Shown here: positions 48,051 to 57,309 of the stretch, piece after piece
Position numbering within the stretch: position 1 is the stretch's first letter
Layout of the letters: the number at the start of each line of letters is the position of its first letter
From: Aquipluma nitroreducens
GTDB taxonomy: Bacteria > Bacteroidota > Bacteroidia > Bacteroidales > Prolixibacteraceae
Length of the DNA: 64,000 nt
Direction of reading: 5' to 3'
Assembly: GCF_009689585.1 (NCBI RefSeq)
Contig: NZ_AP018694.1
Span: 3,828,501 to 3,892,500 of the forward strand
Notes under the pieces: model-generated
Told to the model about the DNA's origin: nothing
Databases searched by the model: none
What the model saw: only the letters and a program-made list of their open reading frames with translations
Position numbers and translations under genes: made by a program

Positions 48051-48084
48051 GCCGTTATCCTGAAAAGGGTGACGGCTTTTTTGT
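48051..48084 (+). terminator. Terminator of the rpoBC operon
   Basis: GCCGT (48051-48055) and ACGGC (48072-48076), with extra pairing inside, are followed by a run of six T. Confidence 0.8.
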
Positions 48085-48110
48085 TTATTTCCTAACCCAG
48101 AGGGTTTGAA

Positions 48111-48258
48111 TGTTTATAGAAATTGCAATAATTCCCACAATGTGCGACCCCGATGGGATCGAATATTTCCTGATTCCTTGTTTTCTATAAACATTTGATG
48201 CCGCTGGCATCGAACTCAGTAGAGTCATGCTTCGTCATCCTGAATTTATTTCAGGATC
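48111..48258. repeat. Composite palindromic intergenic repeat
   Basis: The outer arms TGTTTATAGAAA (48111-48122) and TTTCTATAAACA (48182-48193) are a perfect 12-bp inverted repeat. Inside is GACCCCGATGGGATC, and next to it stand GATGCCGCTGGCATC (48198-48212) and ATCCTGAA/TTCAGGAT (48237-48257). No gene is found in the 48022-48385 gap. Confidence 0.65.
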
Positions 48259-48385
48259 TTCCTCTCCTTTCCCTATTAGTTGCATCTTTATCCGTCAGGC
48301 TTTGCCGTTCATTGAAGTGACCGGATGAAAAAGATGATTAAAATTTTAGGTTTTAGTTCTGTTTTTTTCTGAAGGATGTAATTTA

Positions 48386-50818
48386 TCAGTACAATCTGGC
48401 CTGCTTGATGTAGATTTTCCGTTCACCATTGATCAGATCGACCTTAAATTCGATATCCATCGGTTTGCAAACCGTGTTAAGCGTGCAATAATGATTGTGG
48501 ATTGCTACGCAAAATCGTTTCAATAGTGTAAGTTCTTCATCTGTCATAACGGTTTTCCCTTCCATTCCCGGAACATTCGAATGGTTCAGATATTCATAGA
48601 TGTTTTCGCTCGAAAAAGTATAACAAATCAGTTGATCTGGAAGATATTTTTCCTCTGGGTTTACCACACTGATTTCGCCAACCTGTACATTGACCGTAAT
48701 TCCGGGATTGAAAGCATTATACAAATTCTCGGTGATCGCCACACCATTTGCAGCTTCTGCCGGATAAGAGCGATGAACCAAAATGCCCATGGCAATGGTC
48801 TGGTGATCGATTTTAAAATAATCTCGTTCTTCAAAAGCTGCGTAACTCCACAAGCTTGCCCACACTTTTCGGATCGCTTTGTCAACTGGTTTGTCCGGAT
48901 TCGAGAGCGATCCTGTATACGATTCATACAATCCGGCGCCATTAAAGCCTTCAATGTCTTCGGCATTGGTTGACGACCTGAAACGGAAATCCATAAAATT
49001 CCCGGTGATTGATAAATGTTGAACGACCTGTTGGAGCAATTCCGGATCAAGTGGACTCTTTTTTATCGAATCACGAAGAATTTTAAGCTGTTTGTCGCGC
49101 CATGCCGCATCTGTTCTGAAAACCGGATCTTTCAACATACTATCAATAAAAACGTCAAGTCCGTATTTTTTGATGTGGTTGTAGTAATACGAAAAAGGTA
49201 TCGCGAAATCACCTTCGGGCATTGGTAATACTCCGTAGTTTGCGACATTTATTTTCTTCAGTTCAGCAAAATTGGCAGCTTTTCCGCCTATTAATGATAC
49301 CGAATTCACATCTGCTTTCGTCAGGTCAATCAGTCCTTTGGTATTGATGTCCGATTTCAGTTGATGAATGGTTTGTGGCTCTTTTTGTGCCCAGAACAAC
49401 TCTGCTTCCTGCAAGGTAGCCTCACGGATGTTAAACGAATCGAGCGAAACCTTTAAATAAACCAGTTTATTGAGTAATTTTTCAATCTTTGGGTTTGTCC
49501 ATCCGTCGCGCAGCGCCATGTTGGGCGTACCCCGGTTGTGACTAAGTACATTAATATGACTGAGTGGCGTTTGAAATTCGGTGGTGATTATACCTGCAAC
49601 CACCGAAATATCAATCGGAATGCTGTTCAATACTACAATGTCGTGCCGGCCAAGGTAGGTTTGTCCCAATTCGCTTGCCTCTATTTTTCTCAGGTAGCCG
49701 TAATTACTTTCCGGGTTTAAAGCCTGATAATTCTGTCCGTTGTACAATTCTCTGGAAGTGATAATTGGCACATTTGTGCAGCCTTCCCATTTTGTAGCGT
49801 TGGCATAGAAGTATAATTTGCTCCCAATCCATGCAGTTTGTGCAATTTTATTGTACACTTTCTCAATATCACTGCAATCCAGTTCGTCACCTGCAAAGAA
49901 TTCGAGGGTATACCGGTCGGACGATGTAAAATGATTGAGCGAAGCCAGTATGTATTTTCGATTGACATTCCTGGTGTATTGTTCCTGGTTGAACATTGCG
50001 TGCCCTTTGTTGTAGCCCAGTACATCCCTACAGAAATAGAAATGGATCAGGTGTTTTTCTGAATTGGTATAGTAAATCGAATTATCGGAAATGGAATAAA
50101 CAACTTTAACTGATTTCACCTCGCCGTACGACGGATTTAACGGTGCTCCCTGAAGGAGAGTAAATGCCTCAGGTCGTATTAATCGGTTCAGGTAGTCAAT
50201 ATTCCCGTTGTTAAGCTTGAGCAGTTCGTAGGTTTCGCCGGTCTTTTGGAAGGCATATTTTTGAGGATAATAACCAGAACTGCTAATTACAAGCGAGTCG
50301 GAAGCCGATCCTGCATTTTGCTGAAGGCTTTCATTTTGCGAAATTGCTTTTGGACTCAATGTTTCGGAAAGTAACGCGTTTCTGGCTTTAATTAATTTAT
50401 GTGTTTTTCGGACGCCGTTGCAGGTGATATTTAGCAGATAAATACCATTGGCGAAATTGGTCATGTTTATCTGGCCACTGCCCGTTTGTGCGCGATATAC
50501 TTTCCCGGAGATTTGCCCAAGCACATTGGCAATCCAAACGTCGATTACCTTTTTCGAGTTCCAAAGTATGATTCCGTTGACTGCTTCAACCTGGTAATCT
50601 TCTGTATCCGGTGTGGTGTCGCTTCCTGTATTTAAGGTGAAATAGCCCAGATTATTTGTTGTAGTTTGCGCCTCAGAGCCAATTGCCGAAACCACAGCGC
50701 CCGCGATTGGAAAATGTGTCTGAGTGTCGGTTACTTTTCCTGAATAGACAGACTGGCCTACCGCAATTACCGGAAGAAGTGCAAATACGAATTGAATCAA
50801 TCGGAAATAGAGTTTCAT
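48386..50818 (-). CDS. Exported PEP-synthase-like protein (phosphohistidine swivel plus PEP/pyruvate-binding domain)
   Basis: An 810-residue protein with a signal peptide (FVFALLPVIAVGQS, about residues 9-22). A carboxypeptidase-regulatory-like domain follows (SGKVTDTQTHFPIAGAVV). Next comes a segment that looks like a T9SS type A sorting domain but sits internally, at about residues 90-145 (DVWIANVLGQISGK, then NFANGIYLLNI). The centre holds a swivel-like motif FQTPLSHINVLSHNRGTP, resembling the phosphohistidine domain of PEP synthase. The last 300 residues are a PPDK_N-type ATP-grasp domain (SLIGGKAANFAELKKI, FRFRSSTNAEDIEGFNGAGL, then PMDIEF near the end). The PEP synthase TIM barrel is missing and the domain order is reversed. 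The substrate is unknown, and ATP would be scarce outside the cytoplasm. Confidence 0.8.
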   Translation of the reverse strand: MKLYFRLIQFVFALLPVIAVGQSVYSGKVTDTQTHFPIAGAVVSAIGSEAQTTTNNLGYFTLNTGSDTTPDTEDYQVEAVNGIILWNSKKVIDVWIANVLGQISGKVYRAQTGSGQINMTNFANGIYLLNITCNGVRKTHKLIKARNALLSETLSPKAISQNESLQQNAGSASDSLVISSSGYYPQKYAFQKTGETYELLKLNNGNIDYLNRLIRPEAFTLLQGAPLNPSYGEVKSVKVVYSISDNSIYYTNSEKHLIHFYFCRDVLGYNKGHAMFNQEQYTRNVNRKYILASLNHFTSSDRYTLEFFAGDELDCSDIEKVYNKIAQTAWIGSKLYFYANATKWEGCTNVPIITSRELYNGQNYQALNPESNYGYLRKIEASELGQTYLGRHDIVVLNSIPIDISVVAGIITTEFQTPLSHINVLSHNRGTPNMALRDGWTNPKIEKLLNKLVYLKVSLDSFNIREATLQEAELFWAQKEPQTIHQLKSDINTKGLIDLTKADVNSVSLIGGKAANFAELKKINVANYGVLPMPEGDFAIPFSYYYNHIKKYGLDVFIDSMLKDPVFRTDAAWRDKQLKILRDSIKKSPLDPELLQQVVQHLSITGNFMDFRFRSSTNAEDIEGFNGAGLYESYTGSLSNPDKPVDKAIRKVWASLWSYAAFEERDYFKIDHQTIAMGILVHRSYPAEAANGVAITENLYNAFNPGITVNVQVGEISVVNPEEKYLPDQLICYTFSSENIYEYLNHSNVPGMEGKTVMTDEELTLLKRFCVAIHNHYCTLNTVCKPMDIEFKVDLINGERKIYIKQARLY

Positions 50819-51345
50819 TACTGCTTTTTAAGTCGACCAGAGTTTGTAAAGGTGTCAATTGTAAACTTCAGATTGATTTTACAGAGCAAAGGTTGCGTTT
50901 CCGCTGAAAACAAAATCAGGATTGCCTGGTCACGTTGTCAGTCAGACTTCGGCGTGAGCTCAGTCGAACGCTAAAGCAGACGGCAAAGAATATCATCGCT
51001 CTGCATATTAAAATTGCTAATTCAATGAGCTATCCTTTGCCGTTCACTTTATCCGTCAGCTAAAGCAGACGGCAAAGGATATTGTGTCTCCGAATACTTG
51101 AATCTTTCATTCAACGCATTATTCTTTGCCGTTCACTTCAGTGAACGGGCATGAAATCCTCGTTTAATCCGATGGGCTTTAGCCCCATCTTCCTCACGCA
51201 ACATAAATTTCCGCACCTTTCCTTTTGGTTATCTTGCCAACTATGTAAAATTAGCTAGCTTTATTGTCTGGTTTTATACAGAAAGTACTATAAACTTTCA
51301 GCTATTTACTCGTTAACGCCAAGTTTAAATTGAAACCTAGTAGAA
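50819..51345. repeat. Intergenic region with two tandem GGCAAAGGATA-family palindromes
   Basis: No gene is seen here. Unit A (about 50968-51058) has CTAAAGCAGACGGCAAAGAATA and TATCCTTTGCCGTTCAC. Unit B (about 51056-51151) has CTAAAGCAGACGGCAAAGGATA, ATTCTTTGCCGTTCAC and the hairpin GTTCACTTCAGTGAAC. The hairpin GGGCTTTAGCCC (51174-51185) follows. The words match the repeat at 4565-4690. The rest (51190-51345) is A/T-rich and probably holds the promoter of the KAP gene, though none was identified with confidence. Confidence 0.7.
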
Positions 51346-52764
51346 ATGAAAATTCGACATACTGACATCGAAATTAATGCTGTGAATCCATTTCAAAATT
51401 GCAGACTTGAACGAAAACCGTATGCGGTTGTATTAACAGATTTAGTCAAGAATTTCAAGGAAGGATTTGTTTTAGCAATAGATAGTGAATGGGGAACAGG
51501 TAAAACCACTTTTGTAAAAATGTGGGAACAACATTTAGAAAACAATGAATTTAAGACTTTATACTTCAATGCTTGGGAAAATGACCTTGAGAATGACGTA
51601 TTAGTAACCTTAATCTCCGAATTGAAAGAATTAAGTTCTAACAGAACGGAAAAAGCATTTAAGAATGTATTAAGCAAAGCTGCACCATTAGCCAAAAGTC
51701 TGGCCTTAGGTTTGTTTAAAACACAGGTTGAGAAATATGTCGGTAACGAATTAGCAAAAGAATTACTTAATCAAACTTCCTCAACAATTGCGGATAGTCT
51801 TCAAGTACAAATAGATAATTATACAGAGCGAAAAAACGGCATAAAAGAATTTCAAAAAAGTTTAGAAAAATTTGTCTCATCGACTTCGGGTGATAAACCT
51901 GTTGTTTTTATAATTGATGAATTAGATCGCTGTCGTCCCAATTATGCTGTTGAGCTGTTAGAAAAAATTAAACATCTGTTTTGTGTTCCTGGGATCGTCT
52001 TTGTTTTATCTATTGATAAAATTCAGTTAGGTAATGCAATTAGAGGTGTATATGGTAGTGATTTAATTGATGCGACTGAGTATTTAAGAAGATTTATTGA
52101 TATTGAATATTCACTTCCTGAACCTGATATAAAAATATTTACAAAATACATGTATAATTATTTTGGGTTTGATGAATTTTTCTCAGAACAACAAAGACTT
52201 CGGTATGACGAATTAAAAAGAGATAAATCAAATTTTATTGATTTTGCAACGTCATTGTTTACCCATGAGAGATTAACATTAAGAGTTCAAGAAAAAATAT
52301 TTGCACAGGCAAGATTAGCCTTGACTCAATTTTCTGCAAATGACTATGTAGTGCCAAGTTTGTTCATATTATTAATCTATATCAAGCTAAAACAAAATTC
52401 TATTTACAACAATTTGAAAAATGATAGGTATTCACTACAAGAATTAATTAATCAAGTAGAAACAATTTTACCAGATAATTTAAGTGATGATGATAAACAC
52501 ATGTATTTATATACTCTGTCGATGTTATTGAGAAGTTACAATAACTCAAGAGAGTATTCAAATAAAGAAAAATTGACGGTTCCTGATGAAAGTAATACAA
52601 AACAACGATTGACATTTACATCGAAGTTCGACAAGTCAGAGAATAATGAGAGACTTTTAAGCTTCTTGGATTCATCCAGAGGATACCATTCAAGCATGCA
52701 TGACCTAGGGATAAAACACTTGCTAAAAAAAATAGATATAACTGAAACAATAGTAATGAATTAA
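51346..52764 (+). CDS. KAP family P-loop NTPase
   Basis: A 472-residue P-loop NTPase of the KAP family. The Walker A motif IDSEWGTGKTTFVKMW lies at about residues 45-60, the family motif LYFNAWEND follows at about 70, and the Walker B VVFIIDELDRCRPNYAVELLEKIKH at about 186. FVLSIDKIQLGNAIRG and LRRFIDIEYSLPEP continue the KAP pattern. Many KAP proteins have membrane helices between Walker A and B. Here the insert is not clearly membrane-spanning. KAP NTPases are known from phage exclusion (PifA) and other contexts. The gene is visibly more A/T-rich than its neighbours, which suggests acquisition by transfer. The role is inferred. Confidence 0.85.
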   Translation: MKIRHTDIEINAVNPFQNCRLERKPYAVVLTDLVKNFKEGFVLAIDSEWGTGKTTFVKMWEQHLENNEFKTLYFNAWENDLENDVLVTLISELKELSSNRTEKAFKNVLSKAAPLAKSLALGLFKTQVEKYVGNELAKELLNQTSSTIADSLQVQIDNYTERKNGIKEFQKSLEKFVSSTSGDKPVVFIIDELDRCRPNYAVELLEKIKHLFCVPGIVFVLSIDKIQLGNAIRGVYGSDLIDATEYLRRFIDIEYSLPEPDIKIFTKYMYNYFGFDEFFSEQQRLRYDELKRDKSNFIDFATSLFTHERLTLRVQEKIFAQARLALTQFSANDYVVPSLFILLIYIKLKQNSIYNNLKNDRYSLQELINQVETILPDNLSDDDKHMYLYTLSMLLRSYNNSREYSNKEKLTVPDESNTKQRLTFTSKFDKSENNERLLSFLDSSRGYHSSMHDLGIKHLLKKIDITETIVMN

Positions 52765-52966
52765 TAAAATCTGGTGTTAACATCAGCTACCCGCAAATTC
52801 AGCAGAAATGGTTTTTAGTGTGCATCTTTCCGCTCAAGCTGCTTTTCGGCTTGACAGGAATCAAAGATCAGCGAAGCTAAATTACCTACAATATGTATCT
52901 ACCTGTTGGTAGTAATTTTAACAAGCATCATAGTAAAAATGAAAATTTCTAAAAATTTATAAAACA

Positions 52967-53557
52967 ATGCAGACTGAATATTTATTAAAACAAATAAGTT
53001 TCATAAAAGAGATTGACAAGCTAAAATACATTCAACGTAAAACTAAATTATTCAATAGCGATAGACCAGAGAATGACGCTGAACACAGTTGGCATTTAGC
53101 AATGATGACAATTGTATTGGCGGAACATTCAGACAATCCAATAGATGTTCTAAAAGTTTTGAAAATGGTTTTAATCCATGACATTGTAGAAATTGATGCA
53201 GGCGACACTTTTATTTACGACTCTACAAAAAGTCACACAAATACCGACGAAGAACTTATTGGAGCCAAACGAATTTTTGGGCTTTTACCGACCGAACAAG
53301 CCGAAGAATTTATTGCGATTTGGAAAGAATTTGAAGAAAGTGTGACTGATGAAGCCAAATTTGCAAAATCAATGGACCGATTTGAACCTTTGCTACAAAA
53401 CACTTCAAATAATGGTGGAACTTGGAGAGAATTTAATGTCCCATATCAAAAAGTTTACGACAAGAAAAAAGTAATTAAAGACGGATCGACAACAATTTGG
53501 AACTATGCTGAGAATTTAATAAACGAAAGTGTGGACAGAGGAATTTTAATAAAATAA
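52967..53557 (+). CDS. HD-domain phosphohydrolase (YfbR/HDDC2-like)
   Basis: A 196-residue metal-dependent phosphohydrolase. The HD residues are in NDAEHSWHLAMM (about residues 36-47) and VLIHDIVEIDAGDT (about 69), with a later Asp in KSMDRFEPLLQN. This spacing is that of the HDDC2/YfbR group, whose characterised members are 5'-deoxynucleotidases. It is A/T-rich like the KAP gene 200 bases upstream and could have arrived with it. The 202-base gap holds no recognised promoter or repeat. Confidence 0.82.
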   Translation: MQTEYLLKQISFIKEIDKLKYIQRKTKLFNSDRPENDAEHSWHLAMMTIVLAEHSDNPIDVLKVLKMVLIHDIVEIDAGDTFIYDSTKSHTNTDEELIGAKRIFGLLPTEQAEEFIAIWKEFEESVTDEAKFAKSMDRFEPLLQNTSNNGGTWREFNVPYQKVYDKKKVIKDGSTTIWNYAENLINESVDRGILIK

Positions 53558-53630
53558 TTGGCTGATTCATAAGAAAGACTGCCACCAACATCATCTAGCG
53601 CTTTTAGTTTCCATCGTTAATAACAACACA

Positions 53631-53662
53631 AAACCCGCCGATCATCTCAGACCGACGGGTTT
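53631..53662. terminator. Bidirectional terminator between the HD and DUF6261-like genes
   Basis: AAACCCG (53631-53637) and CGGGTTT (53656-53662), with additional inner pairing, form a stem with A/T-rich flanks on both sides. It serves the convergent genes. Confidence 0.65.
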
Positions 53663-53685
53663 CTTCATTCCACCAAAAACTAAAA

Positions 53686-54432
53686 TTAGTTTACCGAAGG
53701 TTTGGCTTCTTCCGTCTTCGATGCAGTACGACGTGCCAACTGGTCGGCATAGTATTTACGGGCAGTGTTCAGCAGGTTCAGTGCAGCGGTGAAAAGTGGG
53801 TTGTTGGTTGCTTTGGCCATAGCCAGTACATAGGCAGTGAAATCGTTGTAGGTTGCTGATAATTCAGTGCGAATGGTTTTCATATCGAACGATTCGGTAG
53901 TGGCCGTTGTCACCATTCGTCCGCTAAACAGGCTTTTAAAGGCTGCATTGGTTTCGGCCATGCGGGCAACATATTTGCTCATGTGCAAATAATTCACTTT
54001 TTCGACATAGGCCGCACTGTTTAACTCGCTGGTGAGTTTGTCGATTGCAAGTGTTTCGGCTTCGTAGTTTAAACGGGCTATGTTTTTGAAGGTGTCAAAT
54101 AAAATCTTCAGGCTACGGCTGGCTTCCACTTCAGCAGGGTCGTCGGATGCTGCATGAAGTTTTAGCGCCATGTTGAAGGCGCTGATGGCTTTGTCGCGGG
54201 CAGCGTCGGCCAAGCCGATATTTTCGGTTTCTTCACTTTTTTGCACCTGGGCGAGTGCATTCTGGTACAATTCCATTTTAGTACCGATTTTCTGCACGTA
54301 ATTGTTATACGGTGCATTCGTCAGTAAACTTGAATCAATAGTAGCCAAATCGCTCAGGTGGCGATTCATCAATTGTCCGGCCTCCATGTTGGTAAGAACC
54401 GAAATTTTTAAAGGTTCGAGAATTACGTTCAT
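53686..54432 (-). CDS. DUF6261-like protein
   Basis: A 248-residue, mostly helical soluble protein without signal peptide or membrane segment. It resembles the Bacteroidota-specific DUF6261 group by length and pattern (start MNVILEPLKISVLTNMEAG, SRSLKILFDTFKNIARLNYEAET, and a charged C-terminus). Its function is unknown. The base composition is close to the core genes, in contrast with the A/T-rich KAP and HD genes. A shared terminator separates it from them. The assignment to the family is by eye only. Confidence 0.6.
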   Translation of the reverse strand: MNVILEPLKISVLTNMEAGQLMNRHLSDLATIDSSLLTNAPYNNYVQKIGTKMELYQNALAQVQKSEETENIGLADAARDKAISAFNMALKLHAASDDPAEVEASRSLKILFDTFKNIARLNYEAETLAIDKLTSELNSAAYVEKVNYLHMSKYVARMAETNAAFKSLFSGRMVTTATTESFDMKTIRTELSATYNDFTAYVLAMAKATNNPLFTAALNLLNTARKYYADQLARRTASKTEEAKPSVN

Positions 54433-55153
54433 TGAGATAAAATTTAGTGTGAATTAATTATGATACAATTTATCACTTTATTTTTAAATAATCGATATTC
54501 AATAATGTTAAATCACATAAAAACTTCACTTTATTAATTAGTTACAACGAGGTGATAAAGAATATTACGATTGTTGTGGTTTAATTTGTATTCATTTTTG
54601 TTCAGACAAACCTGTGTTTTTGGCAAAGCATTCTGCGGCGAAGAAAAATACTTCTACGTTAGGTCTATGCAGCCTACAGGAACAAAAATCACCCCTAAGT
54701 TTGGTCGCTGCAACTTACGGCGGCTTGAATTATCCCTACGATTGGTTGCTGCAATCTTCATAAGTCAAAAATATGCCTACGACAGTTCCATGAAAGCAGC
54801 GGCAGGCAAAAATACCTGTTATCTAAGCTGAAGTAGCCAGCAGGGGAGAATCATAGACGTTGTCAGGTTCGATTGAATTTGTGGAACATGAAGTTTTATA
54901 AATCTAATCTCTTTAATAGGTATACAACCTTATCAAATACTGTTTCCAAAGGTCATTTCAACTGTTCCTTACTTAAATTCATTTTAAATAAAAGGGGCTT
55001 TCCAGCGAAAAGGATTTTTTGAAAAATAAGGTTGATTGTTTGATTCGCTTTGCCTGTCAGCGCTTCAGGGCATTTGAACCTGTGATTTCCGCACTTTCGT
55101 TGTGCAGCAAGGGCATTCAGCATTTTTGTCTTTTCGTTTGAGCCCCAAAGACG
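54433..55153. other. Intergenic region without a convincing gene
   Basis: About 720 bases. One open frame (54571-54831) has no family resemblance and an odd composition, and it is not called. Two related phrases, GGTCGCTGCAACTTAC (54703-54718) and GGTTGCTGCAATCTTC (54743-54758), hint at a small degraded repeat. The rest is unremarkable. Confidence 0.5.
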
Positions 55154-55185
55154 CTTGATTTCTTAGGGTTGAATTTCTATATTTG
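55154..55185 (+). promoter_or_regulatory. Promoter of the etfBA operon
   Basis: CTTG (55154-55157), a 20-base spacer and TATATTTG (55178-55185) match the Bacteroidota consensus. The leader to the etfB ATG would be about 115 bases. Confidence 0.6.
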
Positions 55186-55307
55186 CTGACTTTTCAAACT
55201 TTGGTGATGAGAAGTATGGATATTTTACGTAGAATTGATCGATTGAATTCAGTAGGATATTCGATTTACTAAGCTAATAATAACTCAATTAACTCAAATA
55301 ATTACGA

Positions 55308-56183
55308 ATGAAAGGTTACAAAATTATCGTACTTGCCAAACAGGTTCCCGATACGAGGAATGTTGGCAAAGATGCAATGAAAGCCGATGGAACTGTAAAC
55401 AGAGCAGCTCTACCGGCTATTTTTAATCCTGAGGATTTGAATGCGCTGGAACAGGCATTGCGGATTAAAGACAATTTTCCGGGATCGACCATTACATTAT
55501 TAACAATGGGGCCAGGCCGTGCAGCCGAAATTATCCGCGAAGGATTGTTCCGCGGAGCTGACGATGGTATTTTATTGACAGACCGTGCTTTTGCCGGATC
55601 GGACACTTTAGCTACATCGTATGCCATTGCACAAACCCTGAAAAAACATGGTAATTACGATATCATCATTGCTGGCCGTCAGGCTATCGATGGAGATACC
55701 GCACAGGTTGGTCCTCAGGTTGCCGAAAAATTAGGTATTCCTCAAATTACCTATGCCGAAGAAATTCAGGCTATCGAAAAAGGTAAAGTAACCGTTAAAC
55801 GTCGCCTCGAACGTGGTATTGAAGTGGTGAAATGCCCGATGCCGTTGGTGGTAACCGTGAACAGTTCGGCTCCGGATTGCCGCGCACGAAACGCCAAATT
55901 GATCATGAAATACAAACACGCCAAAACAATTTCCGAAATGCAGGAAGCAAACGACGACTATTTGCACCTGTACAGCGACCGCCCATACCTGACGATTAAG
56001 GAATGGACCGTTCAGAATATTGAAGTTGACATGAACGAATTGGGCTTAACCGGTTCGCCCACCAAGGTGAAGAAGGTTGAGAACGTTGTTCTTCAGTCGA
56101 AAGGTGCAAAAGTAATCACTTCGTCTGACGAAGATATGGATCAGCTGATGCGTGAGTTAATTGAAAGTCATACAATCGGATAA
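55308..56183 (+). CDS. etfB: Electron transfer flavoprotein subunit beta
   Basis: A 291-residue small ETF subunit that with EtfA carries electrons from acyl-CoA dehydrogenases. It has IIVLAKQVPDT at the start, the AMP/FAD-binding IIAGRQAIDGDTAQVGPQVAE and KCPMPLVVTVNS. It is longer than the about 250-residue subunits of beta-proteobacteria. It heads an operon with etfA (20-base gap) and an acyl-CoA dehydrogenase. Confidence 0.94.
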   Translation: MKGYKIIVLAKQVPDTRNVGKDAMKADGTVNRAALPAIFNPEDLNALEQALRIKDNFPGSTITLLTMGPGRAAEIIREGLFRGADDGILLTDRAFAGSDTLATSYAIAQTLKKHGNYDIIIAGRQAIDGDTAQVGPQVAEKLGIPQITYAEEIQAIEKGKVTVKRRLERGIEVVKCPMPLVVTVNSSAPDCRARNAKLIMKYKHAKTISEMQEANDDYLHLYSDRPYLTIKEWTVQNIEVDMNELGLTGSPTKVKKVENVVLQSKGAKVITSSDEDMDQLMRELIESHTIG

Positions 56184-56203
56184 TTGTTAAAACATCCCAA
56201 ATT

Positions 56204-57223
56204 ATGAATAGTGTTTTTGTTTATATTGAAATAGAAGACGGTCAGGTTGCCGAAGTCAGCATGGAATTGATGACTAAAGGACGCGCACTGGCCACCGAAT
56301 TAAAGGTAAAGCTCGAAGCAATTGCCATTGGGTACAAGCTCGATGGAATTGAAAAAGACATTTTCCCTTATGGTGTTGATGTTTTACACATTGCCGACGA
56401 CAAACGTTTGGCTCCATATTCAACCTTGCCACACAATGCCATCGTGGTGAAACTTTTTCAGGAAGAAAAACCACAGATCGCCTTGATGGGCGCCAGTTCT
56501 GTTGGCCGCGATTTAGGTCCGCGTGTATCTTCGGCTTTGCATAGCGGCTTAACTGCCGACTGTACTTCACTCGTTATTGGCGATCATGAAGACAAAAAGG
56601 CTGAAAAAGTATATGAGAATTTGCTTTACCAGATCCGTCCGGCTTTTGGAGGTAACATTATTGCTACCATTATTAATCCTGACTGTCGCCCGCAAATGGC
56701 TACCGTTCGCGAGGGCGTAATGAAAAAAGAAATCCTTGATCCGAAATACAAAGGAACGATCAATAAGCTTGACGTTTCGAAATACACCACCGACCTTGAT
56801 TTTGTGGTTGAAATGATCGAACGTCACATGGAAAAGAGTAAGGTTAACATCAAAGGCGCTCCGATCATTGTTGCCGGAGGTTACGGTGTTGGCTCGAAAG
56901 AGAATTTCAACCTGCTTTTCGAATTGGCTGAAGTATTAGGTGGCGAAGTTGGCGCTTCACGTGCTGCTGTTGATTCAGGATACATCGAACATGGCCGTCA
57001 GATTGGCCAGACCGGAACAACTGTTCGTCCGAAACTGTATATCGCTTGTGGTATCTCTGGACAAATTCAGCATCGTGCCGGAATGGAAGAATCGGCTCAG
57101 ATCATTGCGATCAATACCGATCCGGATGCTCCGATTAATTCAATCGCTGATTATGTGATCACTGGCGACGTCGCTGAGATCCTTCCAAAGATGATCAAAT
57201 ACTATAAAGCGAATACAAAGTAG
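56204..57223 (+). CDS. etfA: Electron transfer flavoprotein subunit alpha
   Basis: A 339-residue FAD-binding ETF subunit. The N-terminal domain (VFVYIEIEDGQVAEVSMELM) is followed by the FAD-binding C-terminal part: VGASRAAVDSGYIEH, RQIGQTGTTVRPKLYIACGISGQIQH, then INTDPDAPI. All the expected FAD contacts appear present. It follows etfB and precedes the acyl-CoA dehydrogenase by 86 bases that include a small inverted repeat. Confidence 0.95.
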   Translation: MNSVFVYIEIEDGQVAEVSMELMTKGRALATELKVKLEAIAIGYKLDGIEKDIFPYGVDVLHIADDKRLAPYSTLPHNAIVVKLFQEEKPQIALMGASSVGRDLGPRVSSALHSGLTADCTSLVIGDHEDKKAEKVYENLLYQIRPAFGGNIIATIINPDCRPQMATVREGVMKKEILDPKYKGTINKLDVSKYTTDLDFVVEMIERHMEKSKVNIKGAPIIVAGGYGVGSKENFNLLFELAEVLGGEVGASRAAVDSGYIEHGRQIGQTGTTVRPKLYIACGISGQIQHRAGMEESAQIIAINTDPDAPINSIADYVITGDVAEILPKMIKYYKANTK

Positions 57224-57229
57224 GAAAAG

Positions 57230-57295
57230 GTCATTAGTCATTGGGAATTGTACCCGATGCTAACAAACCTTTACTGATGACTTTTTTCTAATGAC
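57230..57295. repeat. Short inverted repeat between etfA and the dehydrogenase
   Basis: GTCATTAG (57230-57237) and CTAATGAC (57288-57295) are exact inverted copies. The inner bases (TCATTGGG / CTGATGACTT) continue the resemblance. It is probably a small interspersed repeat rather than a terminator, since the operon continues. Confidence 0.5.
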
Positions 57296-57309
57296 TTAAA
57301 TTTAAGGAA

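Noticed and set aside
52765..52966. Possible integron-type attC recombination site between the KAP and HD genes (similar phrases ACATCAGCTA here and ACATCATCTA near 53588-53598)
   Set aside because: The core sites needed for attC (GTTRRRY and its inverted partner with correct spacing) could not be found, and two short similar words are not enough.
54571..54831. Open frame of 86 codons between the DUF6261-like gene and etfB
   Set aside because: No promoter, no family resemblance, low-complexity composition and internal repeat-like phrases. It is probably a chance frame.
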